Positions 15,896-23,944 of a stretch of DNA of 64,000 nucleotides are shown here, piece after piece. Position numbers and translations under genes: made by a program. The stretch comes from Bacillota bacterium. GTDB lineage: Bacteria > Bacillota_I > Bacilli_A > RF39 > UBA660. Location: NCBI GenBank assembly GCA_003149915.1, contig QAMK01000010.1:1-64000 (forward strand), in the 5' to 3' direction. Every line of letters starts with the position of its first letter. The stretch's first letter is position 1. The notes beneath the pieces were generated by a model. That model worked only from the letters and a program-made list of their open reading frames with translations. It ran no database searches and was not told the DNA's origin.

Positions 15896-16981
15896 ATGAG
15901 AAAAGATACTACAATTATAATGCAATATCCGTACGATGAAGAAGGCAAGAATCGTTTATTTGATGGAAAACAACATACAATCAAACCAATTGCAATTAGA
16001 CCAATTCAAGGAATCTATTCTGTTTCTGTAGACAAAAATCGGCACAAACAATTAGAAGAACAACTTTACGTCCTAGCATATTATGACGTTAGTATGAAAA
16101 AAAATTGTGTTACAATTATTGAAAAAAATTCATTAGGAGGCGTAAAGAAAATTCCATTAAATGATTATAAACTATTAAATCAATACTTAAAAAAGAAGCC
16201 ATTTACACCAGACGAACGGTATGAAAATCAAACTTCCATTTTTCTTCCGAATGTTATCGGTTTAGAAGATACTCTCCTTGCCAGCCAAATATTTTATTCA
16301 GATGGAACTCCTATAAAGCAAAAATTTACATACAATTTTGATAATTTAAGTAAAAATCAAGCAGATAGAAATTCACTGTCTATAGCAAATCCAGCAAGCC
16401 CACCACCAACACCACCAAATTTCCCCCAAAAAGAAAAAAATAAAACAGAAACGGAATTACCAGAACGAATTATTTGTGTCGTTCCTTATTACATAGATGA
16501 GCAACAAAATAGCTATGTTTCGGATTGTTTCTTTACTTATCAAAATTGTAGTGCCAAACCTGATAGTATGTCCTATCATTATGCAGGAATTTACGATAAG
16601 ACTTTAAAGGAAAAAATATTGAGTGATTTCCGTGACTTTGATTTTCCTAAATTCAAAAAATATCATACAACAACATTTAAATTAGATAGTACAGGCAAAA
16701 AAACACTGGAAGAACCACATAGTATATCCTATTATACAACTTTAGTTCCATGTGATTCGTTGCAGAAATTAGAAGCAATATCAAAAGCAAATAAAATTAT
16801 TGTAGATATTCCATACTCACATTCAGAATTCGATGCGACAAACATTTTAGAAGAAGCATGTAATGGCACTCTTCCAATGAAAACAACAGAAGCACTTTAT
16901 GAAACACCAAAAAATGGAAAGATAGCAGCTCCAAACTACAAAACAACAACTTTTGAAACCAAAAGCAAACAGTACAGTTAA
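15896..16981 (+). CDS. Unrecognised two-part protein beside the IS
   Basis: 361 residues, no signal or membrane span. It appears to have two halves joined by a Pro-rich linker at about 163-176 (PASPPPTPPNFPQ) followed by a charged KEKNKTETE stretch. The second half opens ERIICVVPYYIDEQQNSYVSDC and is rich in Tyr, Phe and Lys; the first half has LYVLAYYDVSMKKNCVTIIE, a similar beta pattern, so the halves may be related. No family was recognised. GGAG lies 8 bases before the ATG. One of only eight plus-strand genes in the window, and its composition is AT-rich and Lys/Asn-rich, suggesting accessory origin. It is closed by a terminator. Confidence 0.7.
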   Translation: MRKDTTIIMQYPYDEEGKNRLFDGKQHTIKPIAIRPIQGIYSVSVDKNRHKQLEEQLYVLAYYDVSMKKNCVTIIEKNSLGGVKKIPLNDYKLLNQYLKKKPFTPDERYENQTSIFLPNVIGLEDTLLASQIFYSDGTPIKQKFTYNFDNLSKNQADRNSLSIANPASPPPTPPNFPQKEKNKTETELPERIICVVPYYIDEQQNSYVSDCFFTYQNCSAKPDSMSYHYAGIYDKTLKEKILSDFRDFDFPKFKKYHTTTFKLDSTGKKTLEEPHSISYYTTLVPCDSLQKLEAISKANKIIVDIPYSHSEFDATNILEEACNGTLPMKTTEALYETPKNGKIAAPNYKTTTFETKSKQYS

Positions 16982-16986
16982 CATCA

Positions 16987-17026
16987 AAACAAGTAAGTAG
17001 AAAATGACTTACTTGTTTTTATTTTA
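16987..17026 (+). terminator. Intrinsic terminator of the 15896-16981 gene
   Basis: AAACAAGTAAGT (16987-16998) / ACTTACTTGTTT (17007-17018), 12-bp perfect stem, 8-base loop, then TTATTTTA. Confidence 0.85.
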
Positions 17027-17875
17027 CTAAGTAAAAAAGTTACATTTTTTTAGATGGAAAACCTTATCATGACGACCTTCTTCCCGTCCTTTCATTTTCG
17101 CTATCGCTTTTTGAAAAGCAAAATTCCAGTCTTCATCCGTTACGGGTTGAAAAGGACCATCCAATACAGATATTTCATCAAAAACGTCCATCACTTCTTT
17201 GGAAACAGGAAAATAAGAAATGACATAATCATGAATTCCAGGCGCCATATAAGCAGAATATCGATATGTTTTCTCGCCATCTTGATAAGAAACCGAAACA
17301 ACCTCCCCTTCGGGAATTCTAATACGATGTTCGGAGTGCCTCTCACCCGAAATATAATTTTCTAACGAAGTTCGCACACTATAAGAAATGTAGGAATCTT
17401 TGATAAATTGACAACCAGATTCATCCTGTGACCGCGTATAAATATTAGAAATAAACCACTTCCCTGCATTTAAGATAGGAACATAAAGATGTTGAACGTA
17501 TTTGGAATTTGAACCGATGGTTTCTTCTGAGGCAAGACTTTCTAATGAAATAGGTTGACCAAGTAAAATGGTCCCATTGGGAAATGTTTCATCTGTAACC
17601 GAAACTCGATTTTGTAAATTTTCTTCATAATACTTTTTAGAAAGTTGCTTTTCCATCTCTGCCCGTGCCAAATCAATTGGAAAATGAACAAAAACATCAT
17701 TCACTTTCGTAAGCAACAAAGACTTTTGCAATTCATTCTCAACTGAAACGAAAATTTGATAGAAATCCCGTCCAAACAGACGGTGCTGAATCATAAACGA
17801 ATCTGTTTGAAAGGGTTGAAAAAAAGAATTGGTGCCAGAAACAAATTCTGGCATTTGTACCATAACTTTTGACAT
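17027..17875 (-). CDS. Unrecognised protein
   Basis: 282 residues from the ATG at 17873-17875, which is preceded by AAGGAGGAG; an outer frame to 17902 has no site and overlaps the neighbour's terminator. No signal or membrane span. Motif-like stretches are SFFQPFQTDSFMIQHRLFGRDFY, VRTSLENYISGERHSEHRI and DGEKTYRYSAYMAPGIHDYV; the pattern is mostly beta with a helical, basic C-terminus (FAFQKAIAKMKGREEGRHDK). No family recognised. It lies between the IS neighbourhood and the AI-2E-type permease gene, from which it is separated by a terminator. Confidence 0.7.
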   Translation of the reverse strand: MSKVMVQMPEFVSGTNSFFQPFQTDSFMIQHRLFGRDFYQIFVSVENELQKSLLLTKVNDVFVHFPIDLARAEMEKQLSKKYYEENLQNRVSVTDETFPNGTILLGQPISLESLASEETIGSNSKYVQHLYVPILNAGKWFISNIYTRSQDESGCQFIKDSYISYSVRTSLENYISGERHSEHRIRIPEGEVVSVSYQDGEKTYRYSAYMAPGIHDYVISYFPVSKEVMDVFDEISVLDGPFQPVTDEDWNFAFQKAIAKMKGREEGRHDKVFHLKKCNFFT

Positions 17876-17900
17876 AAACTCCTCCTTGAACCATGATATC

Positions 17901-17927
17901 AAAAAAGAAACGGAGAACCCGTTTCTT
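17901..17927 (-). terminator. Intrinsic terminator of the rel-dtd-permease unit
   Basis: AAGAAACGG (17905-17913) / CCGTTTCTT (17919-17927), 5-base loop, six T on the minus strand; overlaps the stop codon of the permease gene. Confidence 0.9.
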
Positions 17928-18981
17928 AAGAATCCATCATATCTTCTAATTTATTTTTAATCTTGCCACCAAAGAATTCATAAGCAGTTTGAACCAAGAT
18001 GTATGCTGGAATAGCAACGATGATACCGATGATACCGAACAGTGCTCCAAAAACGGCCACAAAGAAGATGATACCAACCGGACTTAAGTTATTGCTCTTT
18101 CCGTAAATAGCAGGACTGATGATGTAACCATCGACATTAGAGAAAATGACTGCCACAACAATCGTTGCAATTAAAAGAGGAATCGAATAGACAGACGCCG
18201 TAATAATCGAAACGATATTCGTAAATATTCCGCCGAAATACGGAATCAAAGTTGCAATTCCTGCTAAAACACCCAATAACATCCAGTTGGGATGACCGAT
18301 TAAACGATACAAAATCGTATATTCAAGAACTGTTACAAGCATTAATTTTAAAATACTATGAACGTAAGTACTCATCGCCCGATCTAATACACAGATAAAC
18401 TTGTAAGACGTCATACTAATTCGTTTTAAAAGTTCTTTTACTGCTTTGCGAATTTTCTTCATATCTAATAAGAAATAAATACCAACTACTAAGACGATAA
18501 ACAAATTGGCAATGTAATTAATTCCTTTGCCAACGAAAGAAATCGTACCCGTTGAAACCGCTCTTCCCATCTCTTCGATAATCTGATTAAAGATGTCGGT
18601 AATCTTAAGTTCCATACCACCTAAATTCAAATTGAACTTCGTCGATACATCGTTGATAAATTCCATAATCGACTTCGCAAAAGCGACAAATTGGTCGTAT
18701 AACAGTGGCAAAGTAAATGCTAAAATACCACCGCATAATACCAAAACAACGATTATGACGATAGCAACTGCTAAACTACGCCGGACTCCTTTTCGTTCCA
18801 AGTACTTGACAAAGGGATCCAAAGCATAGGCAAATGCAAATGCTAAAATGAATGGCACCATAATCGAAAATGCCCGTAAAATAAACCCTAGCCAATATTC
18901 ATTGGTGATGATTGCCAAATACGCAATCGCACATAAAATTAATAAATTCAGTAACTTATAATTCAATCGATCCTTTAACAC
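17926..18981 (-). CDS. AI-2E (UPF0118) family membrane transporter
   Basis: 351 residues with about eight membrane helices. The start LNYKLLNLLILCAIAYLAII, the pair of helices FILAFAFAYALDPFVKYLERKG and the C-terminal part ILVQTAYEFFGGK, with GVLAGIATLIPYFGGIF and YIISPAIYGKSNNLSPVGII (the conserved family block), are typical of the YtvI/YueF/PerM group. Family members have been linked to autoinducer export, Na+/H+ exchange or lipid traffic, so the substrate is open. It follows dtd by four bases, within the rel-dtd transcription unit. Confidence 0.9.
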   Translation of the reverse strand: MLKDRLNYKLLNLLILCAIAYLAIITNEYWLGFILRAFSIMVPFILAFAFAYALDPFVKYLERKGVRRSLAVAIVIIVVLVLCGGILAFTLPLLYDQFVAFAKSIMEFINDVSTKFNLNLGGMELKITDIFNQIIEEMGRAVSTGTISFVGKGINYIANLFIVLVVGIYFLLDMKKIRKAVKELLKRISMTSYKFICVLDRAMSTYVHSILKLMLVTVLEYTILYRLIGHPNWMLLGVLAGIATLIPYFGGIFTNIVSIITASVYSIPLLIATIVVAVIFSNVDGYIISPAIYGKSNNLSPVGIIFFVAVFGALFGIIGIIVAIPAYILVQTAYEFFGGKIKNKLEDMMDS

Positions 18982-18985
18982 GATA

Positions 18986-19420
18986 TCACCTCTCTAACAA
19001 AATGGTCGTAGGACCTAAATTGGTAAATGACACTTCCATGTCAGCACCAAACTCCCCTGTCTGAACGGAAATAGATTTCGATAGTTCCTGGTTGAAGGAA
19101 TCATACAATTCTTTTGCCCGTTCTCCATTCAATGCTTTAATGTAACTCGGTCGATTTCCTTTGCTCGTATCTCCGTATAAAGTAAATTGAGAAACCGATA
19201 AAATACTGCCATCGACATCCATTACCGAACGATTCATAACACCGTTCTCATCTTCAAAAATTCGTAATTTCAATACTTTGTTGACGAGATAAGAAATATT
19301 GGAAGAATCGTCGCCTTCAGTAAAACCGACAAGAAGCATGAGACCAAAATCGCAACGACCAACAATCTTACCAGAAACCGAAACACTCGCATTCCGACAT
19401 TTTTGTACCAGCACCCTCAT
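18986..19420 (-). CDS. dtd: D-aminoacyl-tRNA deacylase
   Basis: 144 residues, standard. The enzyme removes D-amino acids (and glycine from tRNA-Ala) from tRNA using the RNA itself as catalyst. Diagnostic segments: MRVLVQKCRNASVSVSG at the start, SQFTLYGDTSKGNRPSY (the SQFTLYGD chiral-proofreading motif) and the second active-site motif NLGPTTILLE, with the Gly-Pro pair retained. Its ATG overlaps the last base of the rel stop codon (TAATG), so it is translationally coupled to rel, the arrangement found in many Bacillota. Confidence 0.97.
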   Translation of the reverse strand: MRVLVQKCRNASVSVSGKIVGRCDFGLMLLVGFTEGDDSSNISYLVNKVLKLRIFEDENGVMNRSVMDVDGSILSVSQFTLYGDTSKGNRPSYIKALNGERAKELYDSFNQELSKSISVQTGEFGADMEVSFTNLGPTTILLER

Positions 19421-21561
19421 TATTTGATAATCCTTTCTACCTTTAATATATATGGTAACTTTTCCAAATCGAGAATCAAACGATTGACATGATTGGTATC
19501 GCGAACGTAAACGTCCATCTCATAAATGGCATCATCGCCACGATTTCTCGAAATGACATTGTCTGCCTGCACATCTAATAAACTCATCTTTTGAATCAAA
19601 TCTAATAAACGATTTTCTCTCGTATTAGAATAAATCACAATCGTCGTCAAATACTTCTTACCCTTATTTTCGTTCCATTTCACTTGGACAAGTCTCTCTT
19701 CTAAGAAAGCAACATTGTGGCAATTCGTACGATGAACCGTAATTCCGTTTCCACGCGTAATGTAACCAACGATGGCATCTCCTGGAATCGGATTACAACA
19801 GTTCGATAACGTTACTTTTACCTTGTCGATTCCCTCCACTAAGACATCGGCGTCGCTTGCCTTTGGTACGACAACTTTCTTAGGTTTTTCCTCATCTTGC
19901 TTATAAACCGTATGAATGACAGATGCAGCACTCACTTTACCATTACCGATTTGTAAGTAAACGTCATCATCGTTCAAAGCCTTTAGCTCATGATAGATTG
20001 TCTTCCGGTTCTCATCGCTCCAAAAATCATTAAACGAAAGTTTCTTTTTACGAAGTTCCTTTTCTAAAGTATCTTTTCCTCGTTCGATGTAAACTTCTCT
20101 CTCACTCTTAGTAAAGAATGCTTTAATTTTACTCTTTGTCTGAACACTCTTAGCGATGTTAATCCATTCTTTAGAAGGAGTTGAATTCTTGTTTGTTAAA
20201 ATCTTAACGATATCGTTGTTATGAAGTTCATAGTTTAATGGAACAATGGCATCGTTTACAGTTGCTCCGACCATCGTCTCGCCAACACGAGTGTGAACTT
20301 TATAAGCAAAATCGATTGGCGTTGCACCGATTGGTAACTCGAACACATCTCCTTTTGGTGTATATACATAGATGGAATCGTTCAAACCTTCTTCTTGCAT
20401 TTCGCTGACGAATTCCTCGTTCGTTAACTTGTGATCGTTCAACTCCATGACAGCTTTAAAAAATTGTAACTTCTGATCGGTGACGTTCTTTAAAACTTGG
20501 TTAGCGGCTTTGTGTTCTTTGTATGCCCAATGAGCTGCGATACCGTTTTCTGCAATTTCGTTCATATCGTATGTACGAATCTGGATTTCAAATAGGTTGC
20601 CATCTTCACCAAACACAGTCGTATGAAGAGATTGGTACCCATTTGCTTTCGGATTCGCAATATAGTCCTTAAACCTCTTTGGCACTGGTTTGTATTTCGA
20701 ATGAACGAGTCCTAATACCAAATAACACTCTTGTTCCGTCTGAACCAAAACGCGAAGCGCTAACAAATCGTAAATATCACTGAATTTCTTTCCCTTATCC
20801 ATCTTTTTATAGATAGAATAAATACTTTTGGAACGACCTTTAATTTCATGTTTGATGTTGTGTTCATCTAAAAGTTCGCTGACATCGTGAATCATTTCGT
20901 TAACGGCATTATCCCGTTCTACTTTTGTGTTATTTAACCGTTCGGCAATATCGTAAAACACATCCGGTTTTAAATACCGCAAACACAAATCCTCTAACTC
21001 ACTTTTAATCTTATGAATACCTAAATGGTGAGCAATTGGAGCCAAAATTTCCAATGTCTCTTTGGCAATGTCCTTTTGCTTTGCTTCCGGAAGTGCCCAA
21101 AGAGTCCGCATATTATGTAAGCGGTCGGCAAGCTTGATGACAATGACACGAACGTCCTCACTCATTCCGACGATAATCTTTTTATAATACTCGATTAAAT
21201 AATCATTTTCGGTTGAAAAATTGATCCGTCCTAACTGTGATACAGCCATGACAAGTTTTGCTACTTCTGGACCAAAATTCTTTTCAATTTCCTCTTTTCC
21301 AACACCAGCCTCATCGACAGTCTCATGTAGTAATGCCGCCATAATCGTCTCTTTATCAGAGCGAATTCCCGTTAAAATAAAGGCTACATTCAAAGGATGC
21401 GTAATGTACGGATCACCATTTTTACGAATTTGATCTTTGTGGGCATCATTCGCATACTCGTAGGCCTTGCGAATATCTTGCAAATCGTTTGGATCAGAAA
21501 GATACGTACTAACTTTCTTAATTAGTTCCTCAATTGAATGATTTTTTTTATCGCTTGTCAT
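19420..21561 (-). CDS. rel: RelA/SpoT-type (p)ppGpp synthetase/hydrolase, hydrolase site altered
   Basis: 713 residues with the full long-RSH layout: HD hydrolase (about 30-190), synthetase (about 230-345), TGS (about 395-460), a zinc-finger-like CC region (SNCCNPIPGDAIVGY) and ACT (about 640-713). The synthetase has GRSKSIYSIYKKM, IYDLLALR with Asp264, RFKDYIANPKANGYQSLHT and EIQIRT, of the RFKD (bifunctional Rel) class. In the HD domain Arg46, His55, His79, Asp146 and Asn150 are kept, but the metal/catalytic HD...ED motif reads H-E-TV-D-E instead of H-D-xV-E-D. Hydrolase may be weakened. Coupled to dtd. Confidence 0.96.
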   Translation of the reverse strand: MTSDKKNHSIEELIKKVSTYLSDPNDLQDIRKAYEYANDAHKDQIRKNGDPYITHPLNVAFILTGIRSDKETIMAALLHETVDEAGVGKEEIEKNFGPEVAKLVMAVSQLGRINFSTENDYLIEYYKKIIVGMSEDVRVIVIKLADRLHNMRTLWALPEAKQKDIAKETLEILAPIAHHLGIHKIKSELEDLCLRYLKPDVFYDIAERLNNTKVERDNAVNEMIHDVSELLDEHNIKHEIKGRSKSIYSIYKKMDKGKKFSDIYDLLALRVLVQTEQECYLVLGLVHSKYKPVPKRFKDYIANPKANGYQSLHTTVFGEDGNLFEIQIRTYDMNEIAENGIAAHWAYKEHKAANQVLKNVTDQKLQFFKAVMELNDHKLTNEEFVSEMQEEGLNDSIYVYTPKGDVFELPIGATPIDFAYKVHTRVGETMVGATVNDAIVPLNYELHNNDIVKILTNKNSTPSKEWINIAKSVQTKSKIKAFFTKSEREVYIERGKDTLEKELRKKKLSFNDFWSDENRKTIYHELKALNDDDVYLQIGNGKVSAASVIHTVYKQDEEKPKKVVVPKASDADVLVEGIDKVKVTLSNCCNPIPGDAIVGYITRGNGITVHRTNCHNVAFLEERLVQVKWNENKGKKYLTTIVIYSNTRENRLLDLIQKMSLLDVQADNVISRNRGDDAIYEMDVYVRDTNHVNRLILDLEKLPYILKVERIIK

Positions 21562-21598
21562 AGTATCAACTCCATCGTGTAATCAAATATCTACTTCC

Positions 21599-21627
21599 AT
21601 TATACTCTAAAAGAAGAAATTTTAAAA
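21599..21627 (-). promoter_or_regulatory. Possible rel promoter
   Basis: Perfect TATAAT (21599-21604) with a weak -35 (TTTTAA, 21622-21627) at 17 bases, about 38 bases before the rel start. Confidence 0.4.
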
Positions 21628-21641
21628 GTAACAGTTCGCAC

Positions 21642-21669
21642 AAAAAAGAAAAAGAACCATTACGGCTCT
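21642..21669 (-). terminator. Terminator of the YfhO-CmpB unit
   Basis: AGAACC (21653-21658) pairs with GGCTCT (21664-21669), with one G-T pair, loop of 5; a T-rich run with two interruptions follows on the minus strand. Confidence 0.6.
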
Positions 21670-22394
21670 TCAATAATATCTCCAGTATCGATAGAAACGT
21701 TAGAAGAATCGGTAGAAACTTCTCCATTTTGTTCTATAGAAGGCAATGTAACACTAGTATTACCAAATCCTTCAAATGTATAAGTGAAAGATAGCCCGCC
21801 GGATTCAAAAGTGATGCTAGAGAGATATCCAAAAATTGATAACCGAACGGTTGCAACAGCATCTGTAAATGTTTCTGCTTCACACGTTCCATAACCACAG
21901 ACGATACTTGCCTTATCGATTAATTCTGTTACAAACACATCTTTTGGAATCGTAAATTCGTAAGTTCGCAAACCCACTTTTTCCTTGTTAGTAGCGTTCG
22001 CTAACGTCTCTAAAATAGAAGTAACGTCACTAAGACCAGAAGTATCTAACCTAGTTACCATCTCATCACTTACCAAATACATATCTTCATTTGGATAATC
22101 CAAATAATATTGGCTTAACGTTTCACTAGTACTATTAGAGATGACAGAATCCACTTTCTGAATTCCATTTTTCTGATCGATATCGAACGTAAAGACAAAA
22201 TCCCTTTCACCATTTTCAACTTGCAACTCCATATGATAATTATTAGCAGTTGCCGTTTTCACAACGACTTGCTCGACTGGTACGACAGATAAGAAAAAGA
22301 AATACATGAGTCCCAAAACGATGATAAGAGCTAAAATCAAAATAGCAAATAAAATCCATTTTTTCTTACCAGTAACTTTCTTTTTTTGTTTCAA
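21660..22394 (-). CDS. Membrane-anchored extracytoplasmic protein, TTG start
   Basis: 244 residues. A Lys-rich cytoplasmic start (MKQKKKVTGKKK) is followed by one membrane helix (about 13-35) and an extracytoplasmic domain of about 205 residues rich in Thr, Ser, Val and Asp, mainly beta (VENGERDFVFTFDID, GGLSFTYTFEGFG), with two Cys (IVCGYGTCEAE) that could form a disulfide. The start codon is TTG at 22392-22394, overlapping the TGA of the upstream gene (TTGA) and preceded by GAGGAGGAAAC, so translation is coupled. No family recognised. Its place after YfhO and the CmpB-like protein suggests an envelope role. Confidence 0.75.
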   Translation of the reverse strand: MKQKKKVTGKKKWILFAILILALIIVLGLMYFFFLSVVPVEQVVVKTATANNYHMELQVENGERDFVFTFDIDQKNGIQKVDSVISNSTSETLSQYYLDYPNEDMYLVSDEMVTRLDTSGLSDVTSILETLANATNKEKVGLRTYEFTIPKDVFVTELIDKASIVCGYGTCEAETFTDAVATVRLSIFGYLSSITFESGGLSFTYTFEGFGNTSVTLPSIEQNGEVSTDSSNVSIDTGDIIEEP

Positions 22395-23944
22395 TTTGTT
22401 TCCTCCTCTACAATCGGTTCATATGTTTCCGTAATTCCAACACCCTGATTTGGATGCTGACACGAATAGATAAAATCGATTACAAATATGACGGTAAGTG
22501 TAAGACAAAGAACGGTCTGAACGGGTTTGGAAATCTTCTGATAGACACGATATAAGAAAGGTGCCACGACGTAAATGCAAAGAGAACCGCCCAATCCAAA
22601 AAACAACGTTCCTTCTAAACAGATTCTACCATGCAAGTTTAAGAAGTAACCACTGTAATCCCACCACTTAGCATGTTGAAATGTTTCCAAAAACCATCCT
22701 GTACTATATTCTATTGTAGCACAAATTACCATAATAATCACGAAAGTTAACATCGGATTTTTTAAATATGGTTTAATTCGTTTACTAAACAATAAAAGTA
22801 ATACGACGACACAACCAGTTCCATAAATAGGAAGCCATGGTCCTTGTAAAACACCACGATTGACAAACACACCATGATTGATAATGAAAAGTGCACCTTC
22901 CCAAAGCCAACCGATAAAAGAAAAGGTAAAGAAAAACAAAATTAAAGTTCGTAAATCATAATGATGATAAAAAACTCCATCCCGGAAATAATTGGTCCGA
23001 AACCGATTCCAAAATTTAAAAATCGGTTCCAAAACAGATACTTTGGTAAGAGCCACATCAAAATATTCCTTTTCTTTCCTACTGACTACTTTCCGCACCG
23101 ATGCATAAAACTCCGCATCTGTAACGCTCTTATACGGGTTCCCAAACAAAATTCCTACGAGTCCAAACGTGCATACGTCAAGGATATTCCACGGTAAAAA
23201 AGATAAATCTAGCAAAAATGCTTTCCATTTCTTGCCATGCATCATCTGTCTAGATAATAAAATTGCTTCTTTCGAAGAAATATTTTTCCCCTCTGCTAAT
23301 AAATATGGCACAAAACGGTACGAATAATACTTGATTACTCCCCCAATAATCGTAAAACTCCAAAAAAACAAATAAAGTTCCCGTCGAAACATTCCCTTTA
23401 CAATGGAAAAATACCGTTTTCTTTTAAAAGGAAAAAACGAACGTAAAAAACTAGTCTTCGGATACAGTCTAGATTCCATAAAGAATCTAGCAATTCCTAC
23501 TTCTAAAACACTGGCAAAGAAAACACGGTAACAGAATACCAATAAAACACCGATGAGTAACAAAACGGAATCGTCAACAGAATCCGTAAATAAACCCGTT
23601 ATTCCTTTCATCAAACGTAAAAATGTATTCGAGGCATCCGTCAAAACGTCGAAAATAACATCGAAGACTCCACGAGTAACATGAAACTTTTCATTTAAGT
23701 CGACGGATGAATCCTCGCTTGTAATCGTATGATAGATTGTCGTAATAATCGCAGAATTGGAACTGTTGTTATGAGTCAAATCGAAAAATGGCGAAACGAC
23801 TTGTAAATTTCTAGTCTCAATGACACGAATGGTAAGTGAAGACGTCCCAACCAGAAAAATCGATAAAAGACAGATAAAAACACTAGACCAATAATTACGC
23901 TTTAATCTTTTTCGGGCCTCTCTTTTTAAATTTTTGATTTTCAT
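22391..23944 (-). CDS. Membrane protein with a C-terminal CmpB (putative ABC permease) domain
   Basis: 517 residues in two parts. Residues 1-300 are a membrane region beginning MKIKNLKREARKRLKRNYW, reminiscent of the DUF975 group (basic helix then membrane spans, and FMESRLYPKTSFLRSFF with SVTDAEFYASVRK). From about residue 330 the CmpB-type domain starts: FIGWLWEGALFIINHGVFVNRG, GPWLPIYGTG, IEYSTGWFLE and KWWDYSGYFLNLHGRICLEG. This domain recurs at 39765-40601. Annotated in databases as a putative ABC permease, but real function is unknown. Its start overlaps the end of the YfhO gene by 50 bases, with AAAGGA as Shine-Dalgarno. Confidence 0.8.
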   Translation of the reverse strand: MKIKNLKREARKRLKRNYWSSVFICLLSIFLVGTSSLTIRVIETRNLQVVSPFFDLTHNNSSNSAIITTIYHTITSEDSSVDLNEKFHVTRGVFDVIFDVLTDASNTFLRLMKGITGLFTDSVDDSVLLLIGVLLVFCYRVFFASVLEVGIARFFMESRLYPKTSFLRSFFPFKRKRYFSIVKGMFRRELYLFFWSFTIIGGVIKYYSYRFVPYLLAEGKNISSKEAILLSRQMMHGKKWKAFLLDLSFLPWNILDVCTFGLVGILFGNPYKSVTDAEFYASVRKVVSRKEKEYFDVALTKVSVLEPIFKFWNRFRTNYFRDGVFYHHYDLRTLILFFFTFSFIGWLWEGALFIINHGVFVNRGVLQGPWLPIYGTGCVVVLLLLFSKRIKPYLKNPMLTFVIIMVICATIEYSTGWFLETFQHAKWWDYSGYFLNLHGRICLEGTLFFGLGGSLCIYVVAPFLYRVYQKISKPVQTVLCLTLTVIFVIDFIYSCQHPNQGVGITETYEPIVEEETN

